From: Halobacteriales archaeon QS_4_62_28
Lineage (GTDB): Archaea > Halobacteriota > Halobacteria > Halobacteriales > Haloarculaceae
Reading direction: 5' to 3'
Length of the DNA stretch: 39,677 nt
NCBI GenBank assembly: GCA_003021685.1
Contig: PXRO01000026.1
Coordinates: 1 to 39,677 of the forward strand
Below are positions 24,614-31,035 of this stretch, piece by piece (position 1 is the first letter of the stretch; every line of letters starts with the position of its first letter). The notes under the pieces were generated by a model, which worked only from the letters and a program-made list of their open reading frames with translations, had not been told where the DNA came from and searched no databases. Made by a program: the position numbers and the translations under genes.

Positions 24614-25687
24614 ATGCTGCTGATACTGTGCGTCGACCTCGATGACGACCTCGGACGCAAGACGGAGTATGAGACCCCCGTCGTGGGCCGGGATACCGTC
24701 GAGTCGGCGGCAGTCGACCTGGCAACGTCCGATCCCGAGGACTCGGACGTGAACGTCCTGTTTCAGGGGGTGCACCTGTACGACTCCATCGACGACGAAG
24801 CCGTCGAAGTAGCGGCCGTCACCGGCGTCGATGGGAGCGACGTGGCGGCAAACAGGGCCGTCGGCGAGGAGGTAGACACCGTGCTGGCGTCGCTGTCGAC
24901 GGGCGAAGACGTGCGCGCGCTGCTCGTCACCGACGGGGCACAGGACGAGTCGGTCGTCCCGGTGATTCGCTCGCGGATTCGTATCGACGGCGTCAACCGC
25001 GTCGTCGTCCGGCAAGCCCAGGACCTCGAATCGATGTACTACACCATCAAGCAGGTGCTGGACGACCCCGAAACCCGAGGGACGATTCTCGTCCCGCTCG
25101 GTATCTTGCTGTTGATTTACCCACTGGCGATCCTCGCCAACTTCCTCGAATTACCCGGGTCCTCACTGGGAATCATCTCCGGATTACTGGGCCTGTACGT
25201 CCTCGCTCGTGGCCTCGGTGCGGAGGAAACCCTGGATCGCACTGTCGAGCGAGTCCGAACGGGGCTGTACACCGGCCGCGTGACGATCATCACCTACGTC
25301 GTCGCCGCAGCGCTAATGATCATCGGCGGTGTGAGCGGCGTCCAGACACTGGAGTCGATGACTGACGCCACATCGAGCATCACGTCCGTCGTCGCGGCCC
25401 TCGTCTACGGGTCGGTCCAGTGGTTCGCCGCCGCTGGCATCACGAGCAGTTTCGGCCGCGTCACCGACGAGTATCTCTCGGATAGCTTCGAGTGGCGATA
25501 TCTCAACGCCCCCTTCTACGTGCTCTCAATTGCGGCCGTTCTCCACGGCGTCAGCGCGTACTTCCTCGGTCTGGCGACCATCTCCTATCTCGCACTGGCC
25601 CTGACTGCTGGCGTCCTGCTCGGACTGGGAAGTACGCTCGCCTTCGCCATCGCAGAGACGCGCTTCCGCCAAGCTGATCCGGTGTGA
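24614..25687 (+). CDS. DUF373-family archaeal membrane protein
   Basis: A 357-residue protein. The first 145 residues are a soluble domain starting MLLILCVDLDDDLGRKTEYETPVVGRD, the hallmark of DUF373. They are followed by about six to seven transmembrane helices to the end (GILLLIYPLAILANFLELPG, and others). DUF373 is nearly confined to archaea and has no established function; the N-terminal acidic strand resembles a nucleotide- or metal-binding Rossmann-like edge. It stands alone with a promoter-like AT-rich zone upstream. Confidence 0.9.
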   Translation: MLLILCVDLDDDLGRKTEYETPVVGRDTVESAAVDLATSDPEDSDVNVLFQGVHLYDSIDDEAVEVAAVTGVDGSDVAANRAVGEEVDTVLASLSTGEDVRALLVTDGAQDESVVPVIRSRIRIDGVNRVVVRQAQDLESMYYTIKQVLDDPETRGTILVPLGILLLIYPLAILANFLELPGSSLGIISGLLGLYVLARGLGAEETLDRTVERVRTGLYTGRVTIITYVVAAALMIIGGVSGVQTLESMTDATSSITSVVAALVYGSVQWFAAAGITSSFGRVTDEYLSDSFEWRYLNAPFYVLSIAAVLHGVSAYFLGLATISYLALALTAGVLLGLGSTLAFAIAETRFRQADPV

Positions 25688-25709
25688 TCAAACCGCCGGC
25701 AACCTCGAA

Positions 25710-25835
25710 GTGACAGTTCCCCAGGAACGGGTCGCGGAACTCCGTGCCATCGACGGCCTCGCCGCCATCCAGACGGCCGACGCCATCGGCATCCACCCTG
25801 GCGAGGCCAAGGAAGACATCGACACCGACGGCTAA
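25710..25835 (+). pseudogene. Short C-terminal gene fragment upstream of the tRNA
   Basis: Between DUF373 and the tRNA, a 41-codon frame has good haloarchaeal composition (VPQERVAELRAIDGLAAIQT, ending HPGEAKEDIDTDG). It is open further upstream without a good start, back into the DUF373 gene in another frame. It reads like the tail of a larger protein whose front is missing. Alternatively it is a tiny gene starting at GTG 25710. I do not recognise the family. Confidence 0.4.
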
Positions 25836-25876
25836 TCCGTGTTGCTTTTGCCAGACCGGCCAGAACAGGCTCACGA

Positions 25877-25980
25877 GGGCACGTAGCTCAGTCCGGATAG
25901 AGCGTCGGACTTCTATCCCCACCACGTCTGTGCTGGGGGAAGCCATCCGACGGTCGTGGGTTCGAATCCCACCGTGCCCG
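25877..25980 (+). tRNA. tRNA-Arg(UCU) with 29-base intron
   Basis: The acceptor stem GGGCACG (25877-25883) pairs with CGTGCCC (25973-25979), with discriminator G at 25980. The D stem is GCTC/GAGC, the T arm GTGGG-TTCGAAT-CCCAC (25956-25972), and the anticodon stem TCGGA/TCCGA. The anticodon is TCT (25912-25914). The intron runs 25916-25944, at position 37/38. The splice sites form a textbook archaeal bulge-helix-bulge: CTTC (25910-25913) pairs with GAAG (25939-25942), flanked by the three-base bulges TAT and CCA, with an inner CCCC/GGGG helix. The CCA end is not encoded. Confidence 0.96.
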
Positions 25981-26089
25981 TTCTCTGCGACGAGTAAACA
26001 CGAGGAGCGAAGCGGCCAGTGGGTTCGAACCACGGCAGACCGAACGAAGTGAGGTCTGGCATCGGGTGAGAATCCCACCGTGCCCGTTC
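25964..26089 (+). repeat. Direct repeat of the tRNA 3' end (integration scar)
   Basis: Twenty bases covering the 3' half of the T arm and the acceptor stem (from GAATCCCACC to GCCCGTTC) occur at 25964-25983 and exactly again at 26070-26089. Between them is a second T-arm-like piece, GTGGGTTCGAACCAC, near 26019-26034, belonging to no complete tRNA. A hairpin CAGACC...GGTCTG lies at 26036-26058. This is the pattern left by integrases that use tRNA 3' ends as attachment sites. No integrase gene remains in the window. Confidence 0.7.
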
Positions 26090-26183
26090 CGAAACCGTCG
26101 GTTTCGTGCTTTTCGACGCAACGCTCGTAGTAGCCGGTACAGCAGCTCTCTAAGAAGTATCAAACGGCACGTCCACCGGTATA

Positions 26184-26375
26184 TCAGTATCCTGCTCGAT
26201 ACTCGCCGTGTTTCATCCCGACGAAGAATGCAATGGCGGCGAACACCAGCATTGACGGCAGGACCATCATCAGGACAGTGGACAGGTCCATGAATCCAGC
26301 ACTAGCAAGCCCGGCAATGGCAATGGCAACGATTGCGAGCAACAAGCCGACCGACTTCATCAGATCAAACTCCAT
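26184..26375 (-). CDS. Small two-helix membrane protein
   Basis: A 63-residue protein, MEFDLMKSVGLLLAIVAIAI onward, with helices at about 9-27 and 31-52 and a short polar tail (GMKHGEYRAGY). Its composition and the acidic start are like real haloarchaeal small membrane proteins. Function unknown. It is the last of three small minus-strand membrane genes (26988 to 26184) with gaps of 46-69 bases. Confidence 0.7.
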   Translation of the reverse strand: MEFDLMKSVGLLLAIVAIAIAGLASAGFMDLSTVLMMVLPSMLVFAAIAFFVGMKHGEYRAGY

Positions 26376-26444
26376 ACCTGGAGTTATATCCAGACATAGA
26401 AAATACGTTCGACTGGCACCGTATGGCGATATTCTGAGCGGCTT

Positions 26445-26645
26445 TCACAGCGATTCGTGGCCGCTGTCGATGGCCATGACGCCAGCAGTAAGGACGGCGA
26501 AGGCAACGACGACGACGACACCGCCGACGGCGACGACGGCGTTGGGAGCCTGGCCGCTGTTGAGCGTGACTCCATAGAGCATGATTGCGAGGCCGATAAT
26601 CGTCAGTGCCGTCGCGAAGCCAAAGGTAGTCGATTCGGAGGCCAT
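26445..26645 (-). CDS. Small two-helix membrane protein
   Basis: A 66-residue protein beginning MASESTTFGFATALTIIGLA, with helices at about 9-27 and 36-57 and the end AIDSGHESL. I prefer the ATG at 26645 to an upstream in-frame GTG at 26654, since a short polar N-terminus before helix 1 is usual. Conserved-looking haloarchaeal small membrane protein, function unknown. It is probably co-transcribed with the zinc-ribbon protein upstream. Confidence 0.7.
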   Translation of the reverse strand: MASESTTFGFATALTIIGLAIMLYGVTLNSGQAPNAVVAVGGVVVVVAFAVLTAGVMAIDSGHESL

Positions 26646-26691
26646 GTCTCTCACTCACCGTGTCGAAGCAAAAACGTACTGGTGGTGACAG

Positions 26692-26988
26692 CTACTGGTC
26701 GGACAGTTTCCCGAGACACTCCTGACAGTAGGTCGCATCGTCGATGTTGAGCGTACCACAGGTGTCACAGGTCGTCGTCTCGGCAGTGGCATCGGGCAGT
26801 ACCGACGATGTAATCTTCTTCGGGGCGGGTGACGTAGTGAAATATCCCTCCTCACGCGCTCGTTCGATGATTTCGTCGTCTTTCATGGCTTCGAGACCGC
26901 GCCAGAGGCCGAGAAAGAGCAGTGTGGGGGCAACGATGACAAACAGGGCGCTTGCAACACGGAGAGCGAGTTCGAGCTGGCCGACCAT
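26692..26988 (-). CDS. Membrane-anchored zinc-ribbon protein
   Basis: A 98-residue protein with one transmembrane helix (about residues 8-30, ASALFVIVAPTLLFLGLW). A cytoplasmic acidic stretch with EIIERAREEGYF follows, and then a C-terminal zinc ribbon CDTCG...CQECLG (two CxxC pairs 13 residues apart). Such proteins are common in haloarchaea and uncharacterised. It heads a set of three small minus-strand membrane genes. Confidence 0.8.
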   Translation of the reverse strand: MVGQLELALRVASALFVIVAPTLLFLGLWRGLEAMKDDEIIERAREEGYFTTSPAPKKITSSVLPDATAETTTCDTCGTLNIDDATYCQECLGKLSDQ

Positions 26989-27074
26989 AGATGTGCCAGG
27001 GACTACACGATTGAGTAGTTGACGCTTTTGTCAAACGGTGACACACCGGGAAAGCGTCGAACTGCAGTGCTGCA

Positions 27075-27196
27075 CTCCCCGTTCCGATTCGAGATCTTCG
27101 CTGCGCTCAGATCTCGCTGTCCTCTGACCCGTCTCCACGGGTCGCTGCGCTCCCCGTTCCGATTCGAGATCTTCGCTGCGCTCAGATCTCGCTGTC
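27075..27196. repeat. 47-base exact direct repeat carrying terminator hairpins
   Basis: The 47 bases at 27075-27121 recur exactly at 27150-27196. The second copy includes the last four codons and stop of the aminopeptidase gene. Each copy holds the hairpin GAGATCT...AGATCTC (27091-27115 and 27166-27190). A third hairpin, GACCCGT-CTCC-ACGGGTC (27126-27143), lies between them. The duplication appears to have copied the gene end and terminator. Confidence 0.85.
27091..27143 (-). terminator. Tandem hairpins after the aminopeptidase gene
   Basis: Two stable hairpins (7-base stems, 27091-27115 and 27126-27143) follow the stop codon. A further copy of the first (27166-27190) spans the stop codon itself. 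They probably end or stabilise the aminopeptidase transcript. Confidence 0.5.
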
Positions 27197-28273
27197 TTCG
27201 AACTGGAACGTCCCGTCACGCTGGACGACTTCGCCGTCGACCTCGATATAGCTGTCCTCGCTCATGTCGACGATCATATCGACGTGGACGGCGCTCTGGT
27301 TCTGTTCGTTGTCCTCGCCAACGGTGTCCTCGTACGCGCGCCCGACAGCCATGTGGACGGTGTCGCCCATCTTCTCGTCGAACAGCATGTTGTAGGTGAA
27401 CTGGTCGATGTCGCGGTTCATCCCGATACCGAGTTCGCCGAGGCGTCGGGCACCGTCGTCGGTGTCGAGCACTTCGGTCAGCACGTCCTCGTTTTTCGCA
27501 GCACTGTGTTCGACGACTTCGCCGTCCTCGAAGCGGAGGAAGGCGTCGGTCACTTCCCGGCCCTGGTGGTAGAGCGGTTTGTCGAAGAGGACCTCGCCCT
27601 CGACGCTGTCGGCGACCGGGGCGGTGAACACCTCGCCACCGGGGAGGTTGCGCTCGCCGTAGTCGTTGAGCGTCGGGTTGCCGGCGACGCGCATCGTCAC
27701 GTCGGTCGTGTCGCCCGAGACGATACGAACCTCCTCGGCCGGGTCGAGAATCTCGACCATCTGGGCCTGGTGTTCGCGAACGGCATCCCAGTCCTTGTTG
27801 ATCGCGTCCCAGACGAAGTTCTCGTACCCCTCGGTGCTCATCTGGGCGAGTTGTGCGTTGGTTTCGGCGGGGTACTGGGTGAGACACCAGCGCTTCGAGA
27901 GACGTTCGTTGAGCAAGGGCTGTTGGGCCTGCTGGTAGGCACTGGTCGTTTCCGGGTCCACGTCGCTGGTCTCGGTCGCATTCCCGCCGCCACGGATAGC
28001 AACGTACACGTCCATCTCGTCGTACAGCGCCTGCACGTGGCTGGGCGTCTCGAACGCACCGTCGTGGTTGCGAAGGTACGCTCGGCGAAAGCGCGCCCCG
28101 AGTCGGTCCTGGACGGTCAGCGGATTTGCGCCGCGGTCGGCGATCACTTCGTATAGGGCCGTCACGAGATCCGCCGCGGCAGGATGGGCGTCGATAACGA
28201 CGTTGTCGCCGGCCTGCAGATCGACGGAGTGGTCAGCGACGGTCTCTGCATGCTCGCGGATGCACGGGTCCAT
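27182..28273 (-). CDS. Aminopeptidase, M29 family
   Basis: A 363-residue metallopeptidase of family M29 (thermophilic aminopeptidase, AmpS/PepS type), removing N-terminal residues from peptides with a two-metal centre. It opens MDPCIREHAETVADHSVDLQ, the usual family start, and has the conserved RIVSGDTTDVTMRVAGNP region. GGEVFTAP bears the metal-binding glutamate, and YNMLFDEKMGDTVHMAVGRAY and VHVDMIVDM follow. I chose ATG 28273 because it fits family N-termini; in-frame ATGs at 28285 and 28291 add only a few residues. The last codons lie in a duplicated hairpin (see repeat). Confidence 0.88.
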   Translation of the reverse strand: MDPCIREHAETVADHSVDLQAGDNVVIDAHPAAADLVTALYEVIADRGANPLTVQDRLGARFRRAYLRNHDGAFETPSHVQALYDEMDVYVAIRGGGNATETSDVDPETTSAYQQAQQPLLNERLSKRWCLTQYPAETNAQLAQMSTEGYENFVWDAINKDWDAVREHQAQMVEILDPAEEVRIVSGDTTDVTMRVAGNPTLNDYGERNLPGGEVFTAPVADSVEGEVLFDKPLYHQGREVTDAFLRFEDGEVVEHSAAKNEDVLTEVLDTDDGARRLGELGIGMNRDIDQFTYNMLFDEKMGDTVHMAVGRAYEDTVGEDNEQNQSAVHVDMIVDMSEDSYIEVDGEVVQRDGTFQFEDSEI

Positions 28274-28313
28274 ACCGATAGACATCGGCACGGAAACTAA
28301 CCAGTTTCGCCGA

Positions 28314-28436
28314 CTACCGCTTGCTCTGGTCCATCCCTTCTTTGAACCCCACGACGGCCCTACGGACCATCAGATAGAGGAAGAAAATGAGCGCTAAAAG
28401 GACAACCAGTATCGCGTACACTTCCCAGCCAGGCAT
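28314..28436 (-). CDS. 40-residue single-pass membrane protein
   Basis: A short frame on the minus strand encodes MPGWEVYAILVVLLALIFF... with one transmembrane helix (about residues 6-24) and a basic cytoplasmic tail (VRRAVVGFKEGMDQSKR). Only 40 bases separate it from the aminopeptidase start, so the two may share a transcript. The composition is that of a real membrane protein. No family recognised. Confidence 0.65.
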   Translation of the reverse strand: MPGWEVYAILVVLLALIFFLYLMVRRAVVGFKEGMDQSKR

Positions 28437-28511
28437 ACGCCCGAGTAGTGGCCCGGCAGTCAAAATCGTTTCGCAATGCACGGAAATCGGCAGTACAACC
28501 GGTTTTCTGGA

Positions 28512-28567
28512 GTGTAAAATCTCTCTTTGAGCTATGGTAAAGACTCATACGACCGTAGTACATACTA
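28512..28567 (+). promoter_or_regulatory. Promoter/operator of the membrane-bound regulator gene
   Basis: The word GTGTAAAAT-CT-CTCTTTG (28512-28529) and ACTCATACGACCGTAG (28543-28558) precede the ATG at 28575. The inverted repeat TAGTA-CA-TACTA (28556-28567) ends 7 bases before the start codon. Both words recur in the same order at 29306-29358 after the gene. This suggests sites bound by the regulator itself. Confidence 0.5.
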
Positions 28568-28574
28568 GATCGTA

Positions 28575-29267
28575 ATGTCACTGCTTCCCTCGAAGGATCC
28601 CGCTGTCCCCGACGCGGACCCACGAGTGATTCCCGTTGACAGTGACGATGCCGACGACGTGCTGTCGGCATTGTCGTCCGACACCGCACGGAAGCTGCTC
28701 GCACAACTGCACGAGGAACCAGCACCACCGGGGGAACTCGCAAGCCGGGTCGATACGTCCCTCCAGAACGCACAGTACCATCTCGAAAAGCTCGAATCGG
28801 CGGGCGCTATCGGAGTCGTCGACACCGCATACTCCGAGAAGGGACGGGAGATGGACGTATACGCACCGGCAGATCAGCCACTCGTGATCTGTGCCGGGAA
28901 CGAACAGGAGACATCGGGGATCCGGAGTGCGCTCCGGAGTTTGCTGGGCGCTGTCGCTGTCGTCGGGGTCGCGAGTTCCTTCGTTCAGGAGTTGCTTGGA
29001 CAATCGATCACCACACTGTTCGAACCGACGGTCCGGAGCGGAAGTGCCGGCGGCGACGAGCCGGGAAGTAGCTACCTGCCCAACGAAACCGGTGGAACTG
29101 GCCAGCGCCTGACAGAAGAAGCGGGACGCGTCACAGCGGATGGCGGCTCTGTCGCACAGAGCGGTGTTGAAGCGGCTGCAAGCGGTGTTCCACCGGGTAT
29201 GCTCTTTTTCGCCGGTGGTCTCGTCGTACTGCTATCCATGTTCGTTATCTGGTACGCTCGGCAGTGA
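28575..29267 (+). CDS. Membrane-anchored winged-helix (ArsR-like) regulator
   Basis: A 230-residue protein. Residues 24-100 form an ArsR-like winged helix (LSSDTARKLLAQLHEEPAPPGELASRVDTSLQNAQYHLEKLESAG is the HTH region). Hydrophobic helices at about 120-140 and 207-228 flank a Gly/Ser-rich segment of 65 residues that could lie outside the cell. The layout suggests a sensor that reads an envelope signal and controls DNA from the membrane. An inverted repeat sits just before its start codon, and its promoter words are repeated after the gene. Targets and signal are unknown. Confidence 0.82.
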   Translation: MSLLPSKDPAVPDADPRVIPVDSDDADDVLSALSSDTARKLLAQLHEEPAPPGELASRVDTSLQNAQYHLEKLESAGAIGVVDTAYSEKGREMDVYAPADQPLVICAGNEQETSGIRSALRSLLGAVAVVGVASSFVQELLGQSITTLFEPTVRSGSAGGDEPGSSYLPNETGGTGQRLTEEAGRVTADGGSVAQSGVEAAASGVPPGMLFFAGGLVVLLSMFVIWYARQ

Positions 29268-29305
29268 CGCGGCCGGGTGAAGCGTTTCAGCCGTCGTTGC
29301 CGGAT

Positions 29306-29358
29306 GTGTAAAATGGCTCTTTGTGTAATCGGCGTCTACTTTTACTCGTAGGACGTAG
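29306..29358 (+). repeat. Second copy of the regulator's promoter words, no gene attached
   Basis: GTGTAAAAT-GG-CTCTTTG (29306-29323) matches 28512-28529 in 16 of 18 bases. ACTCGTAGGACGTAG (29344-29358) matches 28543-28558 with two substitutions and one gap. Order and orientation are the same. No convincing plus-strand gene follows before 29999. It may be a decayed promoter of a lost paralogue, or an extra operator. Confidence 0.55.
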
Positions 29359-29444
29359 ATGTGTCTGCGTCGACCCAACCACACAATCGGCAATCGGATT
29401 GACATTCCAAACCCCGCAGCAACCACACGCTGTTTCAGCCCACT

Positions 29445-29948
29445 TCACTGGCACACCTCCGTTACCAATTTCCCCCCGGGCTGGTACAGCGTCAGGCGCA
29501 GTCCCTCCCCAGTGTCCACAACTTCGGCGTGTGCGGGCCGAAACTGACGCGGGTCGGCGTAGCTCCCCGGATTGACCAGCAGCAGTTCCGACGAATCCGA
29601 TATTTCCGGCCGATGTGAGTGGCCGACCACTACCACGTCGGCAGTCTCCTGACGTGCTAATATCGACAGTGCAGTCGGGGAACGCTCGTGGCCGTGTACC
29701 ACGACGAACCGGTAACCGTGCCACTCCACCGTGGCGACGGCTGGGAGACGCTCGGCGAGGGCCGGTTCGTCGTTGTTCCCACGGACACCCACGAGTTCCG
29801 CCGCTTCCGCGTCGATAGCGTCGTAGACGGCCGTCGTCGTGAAGTCACCGGCGTGGAGAACGGTGTCGGCGTCCCGAACGGCGTCCAGCGTGCGGCCTGT
29901 GAGTCGATGACCGTCAGTTCCGTGCGTGTCAGAGATGATCGTCAGCAT
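29445..29948 (-). CDS. YfcE/MJ0936-type metallophosphoesterase
   Basis: A 167-residue calcineurin-like phosphoesterase. All metal-binding motifs are visible: Asp7-X-His9 (ISDTHG), GDF with Asp35, GNND (57-60), VVHGHE with His85 and His87, and GHSH (109-112). MJ0936/YfcE relatives hydrolyse phosphodiesters, but the cellular substrate is unknown. It is divergent from the CDF gene, with only 50 bases between the start codons containing a CTCTATATCC TATA-like stretch. Confidence 0.9.
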   Translation of the reverse strand: MLTIISDTHGTDGHRLTGRTLDAVRDADTVLHAGDFTTTAVYDAIDAEAAELVGVRGNNDEPALAERLPAVATVEWHGYRFVVVHGHERSPTALSILARQETADVVVVGHSHRPEISDSSELLLVNPGSYADPRQFRPAHAEVVDTGEGLRLTLYQPGGKLVTEVCQ

Positions 29949-29998
29949 ACTGTATCTCTATATCCAAAGCACTTAGTTTGGGCCAGGAGAGCCCAGAG

Positions 29999-30973
29999 AT
30001 GATGGCTGGAAGCAAATCTGTCGTCCTCGCCGCCCTGATCGCGAATGGGGCGATAACGATCCTGAAGTTCGTCGGGTTTCTCCTGACGGGAAGCGCGGCG
30101 ATGCTGTCCGAAACGTATCACAGCATCTCGGACACGGGCAATCAGGTCTTTCTGCTCATCGGGATTCGTTTCAGCAAGCGAAGCGCGGACCAACAGCATC
30201 CGTTTGGCTACGGCAAGTCGCAGTTCTTCTATAGCTTCTTGGTGTCGGTCTTACTCTTTGGCATCGCTGGCTGGGAGAGTGCAAAGCACGGCTGGAATCA
30301 GATCACCGGCGGCGGCCACGGTGGCGGCGGTCACGCTGGCGAGACTGTCGAGTTCCTCTTTTTCAGCTACACGCCACCGACCTGGCTCGATCCAGTCTGG
30401 GTCAACTACAGCGTCCTGATCGGAGCCTTCGTCTTCGAGACGTGGGCGCTGTACAAGGCACGGGCCGAGATGCAACGCCAGATGGCCGCGAACGACTGGG
30501 GAAGCTACAAAGAGGCGTTCCGCAAGACCAGCGACGTGACCACCCTGACCGCACTGACCGAAGACACCATTGCCCTGCTGGGGATCGTCATCGCACTGGT
30601 CGGGATCACGCTCGAACAGGTCACCGACAACGCGATCTTCGACCAGATTTCGGCGCTGCTGATCGGGATCATGCTCATGATCTTTGCCGTTGCGCTGGCC
30701 TGGGAGAACAAGCGCCTGTTGCTCGGTGAGAGTCTCACCGCCGACGCGGAGACAGACCTGCGCTCGATCATCAGCGATCACCCCGGGGTCGAGTCCATCG
30801 TCGACTTCCGAACCGTGTATTTCGGTCCGAGAGCGGTCTTGCTGACCGCCGACGTGCAGTTCAAAGACGGGCTAACGACTGACGAAATCGACGAGCGGAT
30901 CACGGCAATCGAAGACGAGTTACAGGCGACGGACAGTGACATCCGGAAGATCTACATCGAACCCGAAATCTGA
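29999..30973 (+). CDS. Cation diffusion facilitator (CDF) metal exporter
   Basis: A 324-residue CDF-family antiporter, expected to export Zn, Co, Mn or Fe ions. About six helices are followed by a cytoplasmic C-terminal domain (from about 235) ending IYIEPEI. Conserved transport-site residues are in SETYHSISDTGNQ (His and Asp) and in the fifth-helix region TLTALTEDTIALLG. A histidine- and glycine-rich loop (GGGHGGGGHAG, about 102-112) may bind metal. I start at ATG 29999; a TTG at 29978 is a weaker option. The metal specificity is not readable. Confidence 0.9.
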   Translation: MMAGSKSVVLAALIANGAITILKFVGFLLTGSAAMLSETYHSISDTGNQVFLLIGIRFSKRSADQQHPFGYGKSQFFYSFLVSVLLFGIAGWESAKHGWNQITGGGHGGGGHAGETVEFLFFSYTPPTWLDPVWVNYSVLIGAFVFETWALYKARAEMQRQMAANDWGSYKEAFRKTSDVTTLTALTEDTIALLGIVIALVGITLEQVTDNAIFDQISALLIGIMLMIFAVALAWENKRLLLGESLTADAETDLRSIISDHPGVESIVDFRTVYFGPRAVLLTADVQFKDGLTTDEIDERITAIEDELQATDSDIRKIYIEPEI

Positions 30974-31035
30974 CCGACTGCCCATCGTCTGTAACGGGCC
31001 GAACCCTTTTGCCCGATTGTGATCAAGGAGAGAGC

